43,366 nt of DNA from Candidatus Nealsoniibacteriota bacterium (GTDB lineage: Bacteria > Patescibacteriota > Minisyncoccia > Minisyncoccales > PWPS01). The notes under the pieces were generated by a model. That model worked only from the letters and a program-made list of their open reading frames with translations. It made no database searches and had not been told where the DNA came from. Positions within the stretch are counted from its first letter, which is position 1. Each line of letters begins with the position of its first letter. The stretch covers positions 1 through 43,366 of the forward strand of contig PUMP01000001.1 of assembly GCA_003551425.1 (NCBI GenBank). Reading direction: 5' to 3'. Positions 17,217 to 25,540 of this stretch are shown in pieces. Both the position numbers and the translations under genes were made by a program.

Positions 17217-18146
17217 CTACATAAACTCTACCTCTTCTTTGAGAGAAATTCCAAAATTTTCTTTTACTTTTTCTTTCACTTCCTCGGTTAATTTTACAAT
17301 ATCCTCATAGGTAGCACCCCCTTTATTGATTATAAAATTGGCATGCTTTGTAGAGACTTGAGCTCCGCCCACGCTCTTTCCCTTCATTCCGCTTTTCTCA
17401 ATAAGAAAAGCGGCAGGAATAAAACCTTTTTCTTTGAATTTTTTCATCTCCGGAAATTTCTCAAAAAAATCCGGTTTTACTTGAGGATTCTTAAAAAAGC
17501 TGCCGGCAGAAGGAGCGGAAGGATGATTCTCTTGCCGGTATCTTAAGATCTCTTCCATTTTTTCTTTCGCTTCTTCCCCGTAAGGGAATTTCATCTCTGC
17601 GCTTAAAATAAGAAGGTCTTTTCTTTTTTTAAAAATACTCTCTCTGTAATTAAAAAAACACTCCTTGCCGCTTAGATAATTCTTTTCAAACGTATTAACA
17701 TTTAACGTTTCTACTTTTTGTAAAAAAGAATTGATGAATGTATCAAAAGCGCCGGCATTTCCTCGAATAGCTCCTCCGATAGTTCCCGGAACTCCTGCCG
17801 CCCACTCCATTCCGACTCCCCCTTCTTCCGTTACTTTTCGCGCTACCCGGGGAAGAAAAGCGCCCGCTTGAGATAAAAGATATACGCCGGAACTTTCTTT
17901 TTTTATCTCAAACTCACTCATCTTCATCAAAATAACAACTCCATTATAATAAGAAGGGAAAATCGTGTTACTACCTCCTCCTAAAATAAAAAAAGGGAGA
18001 TCCATGTCATGAGCCGCTTTTAAGGCGCTTATGATCTCCTCCACGGTTTCCGCTTCAAAGAAATATTCGGCAATCCCTTTTGTCCTTATAGTAACATAAT
18101 CTTCAAGAGATACTTTTCTTTTTGCCTTTTGTAAAAATTTAATCAT
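17217..18146 (-). CDS. murB: UDP-N-acetylenolpyruvoylglucosamine reductase
   Basis: MurB reduces the enolpyruvyl group to make UDP-MurNAc for peptidoglycan. FAD-binding motifs are ILGGGSNTIF (54-63) and GVPGTIGGAIRGNAGAFD (118-135). Catalytic residues expected from the family are Arg168 in NYRES and Ser216 in SAGSFFKNP. GKSVGGAQVSTKHANFIIN completes the signature. The 309 residues fit the shorter class. The 62-base leader from the nearest promoter is structured and no Shine-Dalgarno site precedes the ATG, so expression may be controlled at the RNA level. Confidence 0.95.
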   Translation of the reverse strand: MIKFLQKAKRKVSLEDYVTIRTKGIAEYFFEAETVEEIISALKAAHDMDLPFFILGGGSNTIFPSYYNGVVILMKMSEFEIKKESSGVYLLSQAGAFLPRVARKVTEEGGVGMEWAAGVPGTIGGAIRGNAGAFDTFINSFLQKVETLNVNTFEKNYLSGKECFFNYRESIFKKRKDLLILSAEMKFPYGEEAKEKMEEILRYRQENHPSAPSAGSFFKNPQVKPDFFEKFPEMKKFKEKGFIPAAFLIEKSGMKGKSVGGAQVSTKHANFIINKGGATYEDIVKLTEEVKEKVKENFGISLKEEVEFM

Positions 18147-18155
18147 GTTCTTTTA

Positions 18156-18208
18156 TCAAAAGGCCGGAAGCGTTAACTCCAATTCTGTGAGTACAGCCTT
18201 CCGACCCG
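18156..18208 (-). ncRNA. Structured 5' leader of murB
   Basis: Read on the minus strand, GGTCGGAAG and CTTCCGGCC can form a 9-bp stem (one G-U) closing a loop that contains CTGT-ACTC-ACAG and GAATTGGAG. The stem is followed by TTTT, so it could act as an attenuator, and CTTTTGATAAAAG makes a small hairpin just before the ATG. It matches no riboswitch class I know. Confidence 0.45.
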
Positions 18209-18214
18209 TCGTTT

Positions 18215-18242
18215 ATTCTATCAAAAGGAAAAAACATGTCAA
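18215..18242 (-). promoter_or_regulatory. murB proximal promoter
   Basis: TTGACA-N16-TAGAAT, with TTTTGA directly before the -10 box. Predicted transcription start near 18208. Confidence 0.75.
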
Positions 18243-18263
18243 GAAAAAATTTGAAAACAAAGC

Positions 18264-18286
18264 AAAAAGCCTCGCTCGAGTGAGGC
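18264..18286 (-). terminator. Terminator between the two murB promoters
   Basis: GCCTC and GAGGC pair around ACTCGAGC and are followed by TTTTTG on the minus strand. It ends transcripts from the distal promoter or from the 18352 gene. Confidence 0.7.
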
Positions 18287-18326
18287 CTTTTGCCGAATTG
18301 GAGCAACTCTGTACTCACTACATACA

Positions 18327-18355
18327 ATACTATCAAAAAAAATTATAAATGTCAA
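18327..18355 (-). promoter_or_regulatory. murB distal promoter, probable short-RNA promoter
   Basis: TTGACA-N17-TAGTAT overlapping the end of the upstream gene, again with TTTTGA before the -10 box. The transcript would start near 18320 and meet the terminator at 18264-18286 after about 55-60 bases. Confidence 0.65.
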
Positions 18356-19350
18356 TATTGCTCTTTCTTGATAAACCATCTCTCCGCGAGACTTAAAAGA
18401 GAAAGACGGAAAAGAAAGAAAACGCCTAGAAAACAAACAAAAAGATCCGCCGTACGTATTGCAATTGCATACGAGGTTCCGGAACCAAAGCCCAGCCCTA
18501 AGGCGCTGAAACCAACCGCGGATATAGCTTCCATTCCGCCGAGAGCTGCAGGAATCGGAAGCAACATGGAGAGAATAGTAAGACTGTAAGCGACTACCGC
18601 TCCTCCCGGCTCGAAAGTGCCAATAAGGAAAAATATAAGAATAAAAGTGCGGGAAAGAAAAAGAAAATGCCGCAAAAAACTAAGAGCAATTCCCTGGAAA
18701 AGATCTTTTTTCTTCGAAGAAAAGAAAAAAAGGATTCTTCTTTCTATATCAAGAACGGCTTTTCCGTTTTCCGTGGAAGCAAACGACTTTCCAAAAATTT
18801 TAAAAATATAGCGCAAAATACTTTCCTTTCTGAAAGCACGGAAATAAAAGAAAAATAAAACAACGGAAAGAATAAAAATAGTGATTCCTCCATAAATAAC
18901 CACTGCGTGAAAAGATAAAGTATAAAAGAAAAAAAGAACCAGCCCGAAGAGAAGGAATATAAAGTGAGTGGTAACATCCATTATCTTGTCAATAATAGAA
19001 GAAGAGGCGCTCTTCTTGAGCCCTACCTCTTTTTTCATTAGAAAAATTCTTAACGCTTCTCCTCCAAAAAGAGAGAACGGTGTAAGAAAATCAACGGTAA
19101 ATCCTTTTATCAAGTAACGAATAACTTTCGATAAAGAGACCTCCTCTCCTTCAGAGCGAAGAATATTTCTCCACCGGACTGCACCGACAAGAACGATAAG
19201 AGCGGTTAAAAGTAAAAGAAACAACCCTTCCAATCCCAAAAAAAGACCAGCAGCTTCGCTGATTGTATCTATCCCCGCTTTTTCCAATACATAGGAAAAA
19301 AGGAAAATACCCAAGACAAGGGTAATAATGAATTTTAACGCTGTTTTCAT
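18352..19350 (-). CDS. LPG-synthase-type (UPF0104) membrane protein
   Basis: The 332-residue protein has about eight membrane segments and the pattern of the lysylphosphatidylglycerol synthase membrane domain family: VLVGAVRWRNIL, then FTVDFLTPFSLFGGEALRIFLMKK, and ALGGMEAISAVGFSALG near the end. Relatives without a soluble synthase domain are proposed lipid or polyprenol-sugar flippases. It is last in a surface-polysaccharide gene run and starts one base after the metalloprotease gene stop, so a role in moving lipid-linked sugars is plausible but inferred. Confidence 0.8.
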   Translation of the reverse strand: MKTALKFIITLVLGIFLFSYVLEKAGIDTISEAAGLFLGLEGLFLLLLTALIVLVGAVRWRNILRSEGEEVSLSKVIRYLIKGFTVDFLTPFSLFGGEALRIFLMKKEVGLKKSASSSIIDKIMDVTTHFIFLLFGLVLFFFYTLSFHAVVIYGGITIFILSVVLFFFYFRAFRKESILRYIFKIFGKSFASTENGKAVLDIERRILFFFSSKKKDLFQGIALSFLRHFLFLSRTFILIFFLIGTFEPGGAVVAYSLTILSMLLPIPAALGGMEAISAVGFSALGLGFGSGTSYAIAIRTADLFVCFLGVFFLFRLSLLSLAERWFIKKEQY

Positions 19351-19351
19351 T

Positions 19352-21070
19352 TTAACTTTCTATCAGCGAGTTCAAGAAAAGCCTGGTGCTTTTTCCCACA
19401 TACCCGGTTCCCTCGGAAAGCCCGAGAGGAGAAAGAATTTGCTTTTTATGTTGCTCTTGAAAACGAATCACCGCTCTTTTTGTCATTCCAAGAAAATTAC
19501 CGGTCACCAAGCCTTCAGGATAAATATGATCTCCTTGATTTTTCAAAAACTCTTGCAAGCATCTAACTTCACTTGACCCCTTCATTCCGTAGTAAAGATT
19601 ACTCTCGATTCTTGCACAAGAAACCGTTCCTTCGGCTTGCGTGTTTCTTTGTAATATCCTGGCGCGCAAATTATTGATTCTTTCTTCTATTTCAGAAAGT
19701 TTTTCCAAAATTATCTGTAAATCGGGCATATCTTCTTCCTTTTCTCCTTCCACGTCATTTTTAATGCTTGCTTCCCATCGCAGAAGATAACTATCTTCCG
19801 CACCGTTAAAACCCGAAAACTTTTGCTGTAATGTGGGAATCAAAGTAACCGACTCGTATTTGGAGTTAAATCCTTCGATAAATACCTCTCCTTTCTTCTC
19901 ATCATCCATTTCAAAAAAATGAACCTCGCACTCCCCTTCTTTCTCGCATAAAACATAAGGAACCTCAAATCTTTTCTCTTCCGGAGACTCAAGTTTCAAA
20001 TGCAGAGTGCCTTTTCCCCCTATAATGCGATACCAATTTCCCGCCCAATTTTTTGTTCGGTAATCAACGGAAAGAGATCCTTTATCGGTAAAAGGAAGAA
20101 CATTTATAGTGGGAGTTATCTGTAAATCTTGCAGGTGTTCGTTTTTATAACAATAGCGTTCTCCCAAAGAGCAGTCGTTGACATAAACGGCAACTGTCCA
20201 GTCTGTAAATATATCGGAAAAAGTAACGTCATGGCCTTCTTTGTCAAGGGCATAATCAATACTGGGAATCCCGACAAGACTTGATTTTAGCGAATGCAAA
20301 AGAATTTCCTCTCCGTAATGATCCACCAAATATTGGCCAAAAAGGCCTACTACTCCATAGTCCGCGTTTTGCTCCGTCCATTCGGAGAGAGAAATGTCCG
20401 GATCACGCAAGAAACGTCTTACATTGTTTTCCAGGTTACTTCCTTCAAAATCATCATCGTATCCGAGAAAGGTAGGCATATATTCAGCGCGAAGCTCGTT
20501 AAGCCACACCTCCTCCTGCACTCCGTGCTCTTCTGTTTTTCGAGCAAAAGTAATAAGATGCATAAATTCATGCCCTAAAAGCCCGGGAAATAAATCATGA
20601 CTCAAAAGATTAGAATTTAAATAAACGATATTTCTTTCATTGGATCGTGAATATTGATACTTTGAGTACTGGTCCCCTGTTCTGTAATATCCCCCGGCAC
20701 CGTTTTGCATCGGATGCAAGAGGACAAATACACGGTCTTCCGGGGTTACTTCATGCTCCGGTTTCGGACCGAACTTAGAAGTAATTTTATCATAAATATT
20801 ATACTCAAACTCAGAGCCGAGCCTGTAAATGGCTCTCTCATATTCTCTTCTTCTTTCTTCCTCCAAATCTTCCCACCACTCCGTATCGATATAAAAGTAA
20901 TTTTTATTGGTAATACGGTGCAAATGCGCTTCAGTCTTTTCTCTCCCCTCTTGATCATAAGAGTGTTCTATAAAGAACTCTTCCGTATCTCCCACGGAAA
21001 AAGCCTCCCCGAAAGAAGGGATAAATAATACTGATACGAAAACCAATAATAATTTAAACCGCATTTTCAT
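19352..21070 (-). CDS. Secreted HExxH metalloprotease with peptidoglycan-binding domain
   Basis: A signal peptide (MKMRFKLLLVFVSVLFIPSFGEA) is followed by a gluzincin-like domain with GHEFMHLI and WLNELRAEYMP about 20 residues later, as in M30/M6-like neutral peptidases (HExxH plus downstream Glu). After a beta-rich region and a short coiled segment, the C-terminus reads YGMKGSSEVRCLQEFLKNQG and KRAVIRFQEQHKK, a PG_binding_1 domain. The enzyme is probably exported and held at the wall. Two ATGs lie at the start; the first overlaps the Wzz-like gene by 17 bases. Substrate is unknown. Confidence 0.8.
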   Translation of the reverse strand: MKMRFKLLLVFVSVLFIPSFGEAFSVGDTEEFFIEHSYDQEGREKTEAHLHRITNKNYFYIDTEWWEDLEEERRREYERAIYRLGSEFEYNIYDKITSKFGPKPEHEVTPEDRVFVLLHPMQNGAGGYYRTGDQYSKYQYSRSNERNIVYLNSNLLSHDLFPGLLGHEFMHLITFARKTEEHGVQEEVWLNELRAEYMPTFLGYDDDFEGSNLENNVRRFLRDPDISLSEWTEQNADYGVVGLFGQYLVDHYGEEILLHSLKSSLVGIPSIDYALDKEGHDVTFSDIFTDWTVAVYVNDCSLGERYCYKNEHLQDLQITPTINVLPFTDKGSLSVDYRTKNWAGNWYRIIGGKGTLHLKLESPEEKRFEVPYVLCEKEGECEVHFFEMDDEKKGEVFIEGFNSKYESVTLIPTLQQKFSGFNGAEDSYLLRWEASIKNDVEGEKEEDMPDLQIILEKLSEIEERINNLRARILQRNTQAEGTVSCARIESNLYYGMKGSSEVRCLQEFLKNQGDHIYPEGLVTGNFLGMTKRAVIRFQEQHKKQILSPLGLSEGTGYVGKSTRLFLNSLIES

Positions 21071-21776
21071 TTTCCCACCAATCTTTAAATAAAACGACTA
21101 AGATTCCTCCTATAAGCCCCAAGACAAGAGCAAGTAGAAAAGTTTTTTCCGGTTGAGGGCTTTCTTCGCTTACCGAAACATCTCCCGCTTTTATTTTCTG
21201 TATCTCTTCCTTCTCTCTTTGCATATCCTCAAGCCTATGATTCTCTTGTAATAATTCGCGCCTAACGCTTTCCGCGTTTTCTTTTGCCGTAAAAAAGAAG
21301 AAAACCGAGCTTACGTCACGATCCCTCATCGCCATCTCTCCCAGCGCCGACGCTTGTGCCTCCAAATAGTCCATATGATTTTCAAGGGACTCTATTGTCT
21401 TACGTTGCAGCTTTATCCTTCTTTCTTTTTCTTCTTGCTTTTCCGATAACATCTCTTCATAACTTTCTTTAATTCTCAGAAAATATTCCTTAAGGCTTCC
21501 TTCCACCTCTTCTTCGCTCTCCCCTTTTGATTTAAGAACAATATTTTCTTCTATAACCTCCACCTCCATTTCTGAGTATTTTATTTCACTTTTTGCCGTT
21601 TCAAGAAGATCATCCGGATTTTCGACCATTAAAGTTAAACTTCCCTCATACAGGGCGGAAGAAAAGGAAAGAAAAAGACTGCCGAAAAATAAAGCGACAA
21701 ACATCACGCCAATTACGATAAATTTTCCCCTTAGGATCACTTTCAAGTAATCAAAAATTGTATATTCGTTTTTCAT
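21054..21776 (-). CDS. Wzz-like polysaccharide chain-length protein
   Basis: Two membrane helices (FIVIGVMFVALFFGSLFLSF near residue 25 and FLLALVLGLIGGILVVLF near the end) flank a long charged coiled-coil region, the layout of Wzz/Wzc co-polymerases that set glycan chain length. No kinase domain is attached. An in-frame TTG at 21788 exists, but the ATG at 21776 gives a normal start (MKNEYTIFDYLKVILRGK). It sits between the YdcF-like gene and the metalloprotease gene in the surface-polysaccharide block. The extracellular loop is more coiled than in classic Wzz. Confidence 0.75.
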   Translation of the reverse strand: MKNEYTIFDYLKVILRGKFIVIGVMFVALFFGSLFLSFSSALYEGSLTLMVENPDDLLETAKSEIKYSEMEVEVIEENIVLKSKGESEEEVEGSLKEYFLRIKESYEEMLSEKQEEKERRIKLQRKTIESLENHMDYLEAQASALGEMAMRDRDVSSVFFFFTAKENAESVRRELLQENHRLEDMQREKEEIQKIKAGDVSVSEESPQPEKTFLLALVLGLIGGILVVLFKDWWENENAV

Positions 21777-21816
21777 TTTATCTAACAATAACCAATATTT
21801 GTAAATTATGCAATAT

Positions 21817-22554
21817 TCATCTCTCCCCAGAAAAGAGAGGAATTATCTGATAATAAATCGCTCCGAAATATTCATGAAAAGCAAGATCCGATTTTCTTAA
21901 ATTTTGCGCACTGGGGAAAAAATCAAGAAGATGATAAGAGGAATACCTCTTTCTCTTAAAATCGGTAGGAGCAGGGATAGGATTTGCGCCAAGACGCTCA
22001 AATTCGCGCATGGATCGGTCCATATGGTAAGCGGAAGTAACTAAGAAAAACTCTTCTTCTCCCACTATTTCTTTTACATTCATCACGTTTTCCCGCGTGT
22101 TTCTGGATTTTCCTTCAATGATAATGTTCTCCGGCAATATTCCGCGGTGAATAAAAAAGTTTCTTACCGCTTGCGCTTCCTCGCTCGCTTCAATCAAAGG
22201 ATCCGTTCCTGAAATAATTATCTTCATCGGTTCTTTTGAAAGATGCCAGATACGCAAAACTTCGCTGCTTCTCAATACGTTGCTCTCCCTTCCTCCGAGA
22301 AGAAGTACCGTTTTGTCCGCCGCTTCCATATCTTCAAAAGTAAGCGGGCTATACTTTGCTTCCAAGGGGCTTAATATAAAATCACTGATCGGCGTGATAG
22401 AGAAAAAGAAATAAAACAAAATACCGGCAATAATAAGCACCTTTCCATATTTTTTCTTCTTCCGAGATAGAAAAAGCAAAAATCCCACTATAATAAAAAA
22501 CAGGATAAAAGTACTCGGCAAAAGAAGACTTTGCAATGCTTTAATTACAATCAT
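21817..22554 (-). CDS. YdcF/ElyC-like DUF218 protein
   Basis: Two N-terminal membrane helices are followed by a DUF218 fold: VLLLGGRESNVLRSSEVL, IIISGTDP, ILPENIIIEGKSRNTRENV and FFLVTSAYHMDRSMREFERLG. E. coli ElyC/SanA relatives affect envelope and undecaprenyl-phosphate handling, but the reaction is unknown. The gene follows the sugar-transferase gene after 21 bases. A possible internal promoter (TACAAT at 22563-22568, preceded by TG) lies eight bases before the ATG. Confidence 0.8.
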   Translation of the reverse strand: MIVIKALQSLLLPSTFILFFIIVGFLLFLSRKKKKYGKVLIIAGILFYFFFSITPISDFILSPLEAKYSPLTFEDMEAADKTVLLLGGRESNVLRSSEVLRIWHLSKEPMKIIISGTDPLIEASEEAQAVRNFFIHRGILPENIIIEGKSRNTRENVMNVKEIVGEEEFFLVTSAYHMDRSMREFERLGANPIPAPTDFKRKRYSSYHLLDFFPSAQNLRKSDLAFHEYFGAIYYQIIPLFSGER

Positions 22555-22575
22555 AAGTCTTTATTGTAACAGTTT

Positions 22576-23907
22576 TTACAATAAAAAAACAGTTCGAAGT
22601 GTTTTTAAAATAATCACAAAATCAAGAGAAAGAGAACGGTTCTTGATGTAATAAAGATCATATTTAAATTTTTCTTTCGCTTCTTCTATCGAAGTGGATG
22701 GCGGATAGTGAAGTTGCGCCCACCCGGTAAGTCCCGGGCGGACCAGATACCTTAGATTATAAAAAGGGATTTCTTTTTCAAAACGATAAGCAAGTTTAAT
22801 CCATTCCGGCCGAGGACCGACAAAACTAAGATCACCTTTTAAAATATTGTAAAACTGTGGAAATTCATCTAGATGTATTTTACGTAAAATAGATCCTACT
22901 CTGGTTACTTCTCCTTTATCTTTCTCTCTCCAAAGAGTATCCTCGCCTTTTTTCATGGTACGGAACTTATAAAGTACAAAAGGGTTTCCCCCTGCTCCCA
23001 TTCTTTCTTGCTTGTAAAGCACAGGTCCCCGAGAATCCATTTTTATAAGAAGCGCGATAACCGGAAAAAGAAAAGCGGTAAAGATAAGGCCAAAAAAAGA
23101 GAAAAATATTTCTATAATCCTTTTCATTGTCTCGCTTAGCTTTTTTCTCGGAGAAGAGATGTTCTCCAAAAACCAAAGTTCATCTATTGAATACAAAGGA
23201 ATCTTTTTTGTTATCTCTTCATAAAAAGTAGAGAACTCTATATAATAAACACGAAAAGGAAGAGAGGAGAATATTTCTTTTATTATTTTTTTATCTTCTT
23301 TGATCTGCGGAGTGAGCACCGCTATATTGGCGTTTTTCGATATCTTCTTTAGCTCCGCGATATTTTCTATTTTTATATCCTCCCCCACCTCTTTCGCCGT
23401 TCCTTTAATGTCATAAAGACCTATTATCTCGTATCCGGAAAGATTCCGATTCAATATCTCCTTAAGGTCCTCACAGAACCCTATTATTATCATCTTTTTC
23501 TTTAGGTTCTTTAGATTAAAAAGAAAAGATAAAAGATATCTCCATACAGAAAGAGTCGCTGTAAAATTCGCCGCCGTCAGGAAAAGAATAGCGCGAGGAG
23601 TAAGCTCAAGTTGCGGTTGGAGGTAAAAGTAAGCTGTTCCGATACCTACGGTAATTGCAAAAAAAACAACCAATCCTCTTAAAAAATCAGCACTCTTGCG
23701 AAAAAATGGAGCCTCATAAAAGTCCATGATAAAAAGCACGAAGGCCCAAGCAATAAAAAGATAAAGAAAAGGCTCTTGCAGTGCTTCAAAGTTTCGAGGA
23801 GACGGGGTAAAGGAGTTTCTTAAAAAAAGCGCAAAATAAAGAGAGAAATAAAAGAGACAAAAATCCCCCAAAAAAACAAAAATCGCGATAAATTTGTGGC
23901 TTCTCAT
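22576..23907 (-). CDS. Polyprenyl-phosphate sugar-1-phosphate transferase
   Basis: WbaP/PssY-type enzyme that starts glycan assembly by loading a sugar-1-phosphate onto a polyprenyl phosphate. N-terminal membrane helices, a Rossmann-like CoA-binding-type domain (KKMIIIGFCEDLKEIL), a fifth helix, then the catalytic domain with GPVLYKQERMGAGGNPFVLY, KFRTMKKGED, LDEFPQFYNILKGDLSFVGP and RPGLTGWAQ. 443 residues is typical. It is first in the operon and has a promoter whose -10 box is six bases from the ATG. Sugar specificity cannot be read. Confidence 0.92.
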   Translation of the reverse strand: MRSHKFIAIFVFLGDFCLFYFSLYFALFLRNSFTPSPRNFEALQEPFLYLFIAWAFVLFIMDFYEAPFFRKSADFLRGLVVFFAITVGIGTAYFYLQPQLELTPRAILFLTAANFTATLSVWRYLLSFLFNLKNLKKKMIIIGFCEDLKEILNRNLSGYEIIGLYDIKGTAKEVGEDIKIENIAELKKISKNANIAVLTPQIKEDKKIIKEIFSSLPFRVYYIEFSTFYEEITKKIPLYSIDELWFLENISSPRKKLSETMKRIIEIFFSFFGLIFTAFLFPVIALLIKMDSRGPVLYKQERMGAGGNPFVLYKFRTMKKGEDTLWREKDKGEVTRVGSILRKIHLDEFPQFYNILKGDLSFVGPRPEWIKLAYRFEKEIPFYNLRYLVRPGLTGWAQLHYPPSTSIEEAKEKFKYDLYYIKNRSLSLDFVIILKTLRTVFLL

Positions 23908-23913
23908 ATTTTA

Positions 23914-23941
23914 ATAATATCCTATAAGAATATTTCTGCAA
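23914..23941 (-). promoter_or_regulatory. Promoter of the surface-glycan operon, leaderless
   Basis: TTGCAG-N16-TATTAT, then TAAAAT and the ATG of the sugar transferase. Confidence 0.7.
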
Positions 23942-23943
23942 AT

Positions 23944-23963
23944 AAAAAGGGGCTTTCACCCCT
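23944..23963 (-). terminator. Terminator with the stop codon in its loop
   Basis: AGGGG-TGAAAG-CCCCT hairpin followed by TTTT on the minus strand; the TGA of the zinc-ribbon gene is the first part of the loop. Confidence 0.8.
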
Positions 23964-24363
23964 CAATTAAATCAATTAGCTTGTCAATCTCTTTTTGTGC
24001 TTCTTCTAAGCTTCCCTCCTTGTGGGTCCTTAATATCCTTCTAACACCGAAGGTGGTTCTTTCTATCCCCACATACCAGCTTTCGGTTTCTCCGATCATC
24101 TCTTCTATGAGGCTTATACTTTCCTCACTTTCATCCGCAAAACTAATCCAAGGATAGTCTTTTTTATCGTTGTCAAAGCCATTATGACCCTCACAAGATT
24201 TTTCGGTGACAAAGCCTTTCCTGTTAAGCGTTACCACCAATCTTTCTATTCCTTTATCAAGCTTAATGGCCCTTCCGCACTCACTACAACTATTTTCTTT
24301 ATTTATAAAATAAATGTTCTCTTTCTTGCAATTCTCGCAAATAAGAGCGCAATCTCCTTTCAT
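23956..24363 (-). CDS. Zinc-ribbon protein with SCEGH motif
   Basis: Residues 1-35 carry two Cys pairs (CENC and CSEC), a zinc ribbon. The middle reads LNRKGFVTEKSCEGHNG, a motif I know from small uncharacterised prokaryotic proteins; it faintly recalls the SCSGR stretch of TYW3-like proteins. The C-terminus is helical and acidic. GGAGG seven bases before the ATG and an own promoter and terminator make this a monocistronic, efficiently translated gene. Function unknown. Confidence 0.7.
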   Translation of the reverse strand: MKGDCALICENCKKENIYFINKENSCSECGRAIKLDKGIERLVVTLNRKGFVTEKSCEGHNGFDNDKKDYPWISFADESEESISLIEEMIGETESWYVGIERTTFGVRRILRTHKEGSLEEAQKEIDKLIDLIEG

Positions 24364-24386
24364 CTTATTACCTCCTTTCTTCTTAA

Positions 24387-24415
24387 ATTATACAACAGAG
24401 CCTCAACTCTTGCAA
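24387..24415 (-). promoter_or_regulatory. Promoter of the zinc-ribbon gene
   Basis: TTGCAA-N17-TATAAT with TG at the extended -10 position (GTTGTATAAT). The -35 box lies in the last codons of the M20 peptidase gene. The leader carries GGAGG. Confidence 0.8.
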
Positions 24416-25476
24416 GAGAATTCTTTTAATATATTGTATAAAGCTTCTAGACTGCTAATGCTTACCCACTCTTCTTTCCCATGGGTTCCTCCTCCGGAGG
24501 CGTTAGTTATAATCACGGGAATATTCTTCGCCGATAAGAAGCGGGCATCCGAGGCGGGAGGATATTTTTTAAATACAGGATCCTTTTGAATCATTTTCTT
24601 TAACGCCTCTTTGTATTTTAAAACATAAGGATTATCGGGAGAAGTATAGAAAGGAGCTCCGCTCGATATAACTTCCATCTCAATTTCTTTTCCTATAATT
24701 TTTTTTACTTCTTTTTGAATTTCTTCTTCCGTCCACTCTTCGGTAAACCGCAGATCTAGAAACATTTCTGCCTTTCCGGCAACCACATTCGTGGCAGTGC
24801 CTCCGCCAACCTTCCCTACATTTAAAGAATTTTTCCACTCTTTCTTGTTTTGCGGGTTGGGAAACCTGCTCCGCAATTTTGTATACGCATCTATTAACTT
24901 TTCAATCGCATTATCGCCTTCCCACGGACGTGCCCCGTGCGCTTCTTTCCCTCTGGCAACAAGCTTAAAATGAAGAATTCCTTTTTCGGAAAAAATAATA
25001 TCAAAATTATCTCCGCCATCAGGAATAAGGGCGACTTTACAGAAATAATTCTCTTCATTGAAAAGATAATTTATTCCGTCAAATCCTCCTGACTCTTCAT
25101 CGGTAGTAAGGATAAGACCTACGGAAGGTTTTTGAGGCGCCATATCTTTCATTAAATTCATTATTACGGCGCTTGGGCCTTTATTGTCTTTCGCTCCTCT
25201 ACCATAAAGTTTGTCTCCCTTTTTCTTGGGAACAAATTGATCTTTTTCCGCTTCCACTACATCCAAGTGCCCGATAAGAAAAAGTTCGGGAGAATCGTTT
25301 CCCTTAAAAGTTACAACCAAGCTATGTTTATCGTTCTTCTCAAATCTTTTCAAATTAAACTCTTCTCCGGAAAAAAAACTTTCACAAAAATCAGCTATTT
25401 CTTTTAATTTCTCGGGATTTTGTTTTGTCGACGGTATTTTTATCAAGTCTTCCGTCAATTTTAATATTTTTTTCAT
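24403..25476 (-). CDS. M20 family metallopeptidase/deacylase
   Basis: Two-zinc amidohydrolase of the ArgE/DapE/carboxypeptidase G2 type. Expected ligands are visible: His70 and Asp72 in IGHLDVV, Asp97 in GRGAKDNKGP, the Glu pair 127-128 in TTDEESGG, Asp153 in IPDGGDN and a late His in GGGTHGKEE. A dimerisation insert lies between. An ATG at 25485 overlaps the -10 box, so the ATG at 25476 is the start and the message should be leaderless. Likely a peptide or N-acyl amino acid hydrolase; substrate not determinable. Confidence 0.9.
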   Translation of the reverse strand: MKKILKLTEDLIKIPSTKQNPEKLKEIADFCESFFSGEEFNLKRFEKNDKHSLVVTFKGNDSPELFLIGHLDVVEAEKDQFVPKKKGDKLYGRGAKDNKGPSAVIMNLMKDMAPQKPSVGLILTTDEESGGFDGINYLFNEENYFCKVALIPDGGDNFDIIFSEKGILHFKLVARGKEAHGARPWEGDNAIEKLIDAYTKLRSRFPNPQNKKEWKNSLNVGKVGGGTATNVVAGKAEMFLDLRFTEEWTEEEIQKEVKKIIGKEIEMEVISSGAPFYTSPDNPYVLKYKEALKKMIQKDPVFKKYPPASDARFLSAKNIPVIITNASGGGTHGKEEWVSISSLEALYNILKEFSCKS

Positions 25477-25483
25477 TGATATC

Positions 25484-25511
25484 ATTCTATAATCATTTTT
25501 TTATAATTCAA
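25484..25511 (-). promoter_or_regulatory. Promoter of the M20 peptidase gene, leaderless
   Basis: TTGAAT-N16-TAGAAT, seven bases, ATG. It starts directly after the T-tract of the preceding terminator. Confidence 0.75.
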
Positions 25512-25512
25512 G

Positions 25513-25536
25513 AAAAAAGGAGCGATTTAACGCTCC
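25513..25536 (-). terminator. Terminator after ATP-grasp gene A
   Basis: GGAGCG-TTAAAT-CGCTCC followed by TTTTTT on the minus strand. Confidence 0.9.
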
Positions 25537-25540
25537 CGAA

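Larger units (their letters stand above)
18177..18318. repeat. Two exact inverted repeats in crossed order upstream of murB
   Basis: CTCCAATTC (18177-18185) has its exact complement at 18295-18303, and GTGAGTACAG (18187-18196) has its exact complement at 18309-18318. The pairs are not nested, so in one RNA they would form a pseudoknot-like arrangement, or allow contact between two RNAs. Confidence 0.75.

Noticed and set aside
18156-18208. tRNA, T-box or known riboswitch in the murB leader
   Set aside because: The stem is too short for a tRNA and I see no T-box bulge or known ligand-binding core.
18139-18436. Minus-strand reading frames of about 65 codons over the murB upstream region
   Set aside because: They run through two promoters, a terminator and the inverted repeats and show no ribosome site or family pattern.
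25476-25485. Upstream ATG of the M20 peptidase as start codon
   Set aside because: It overlaps the -10 box and cannot be in the transcript.
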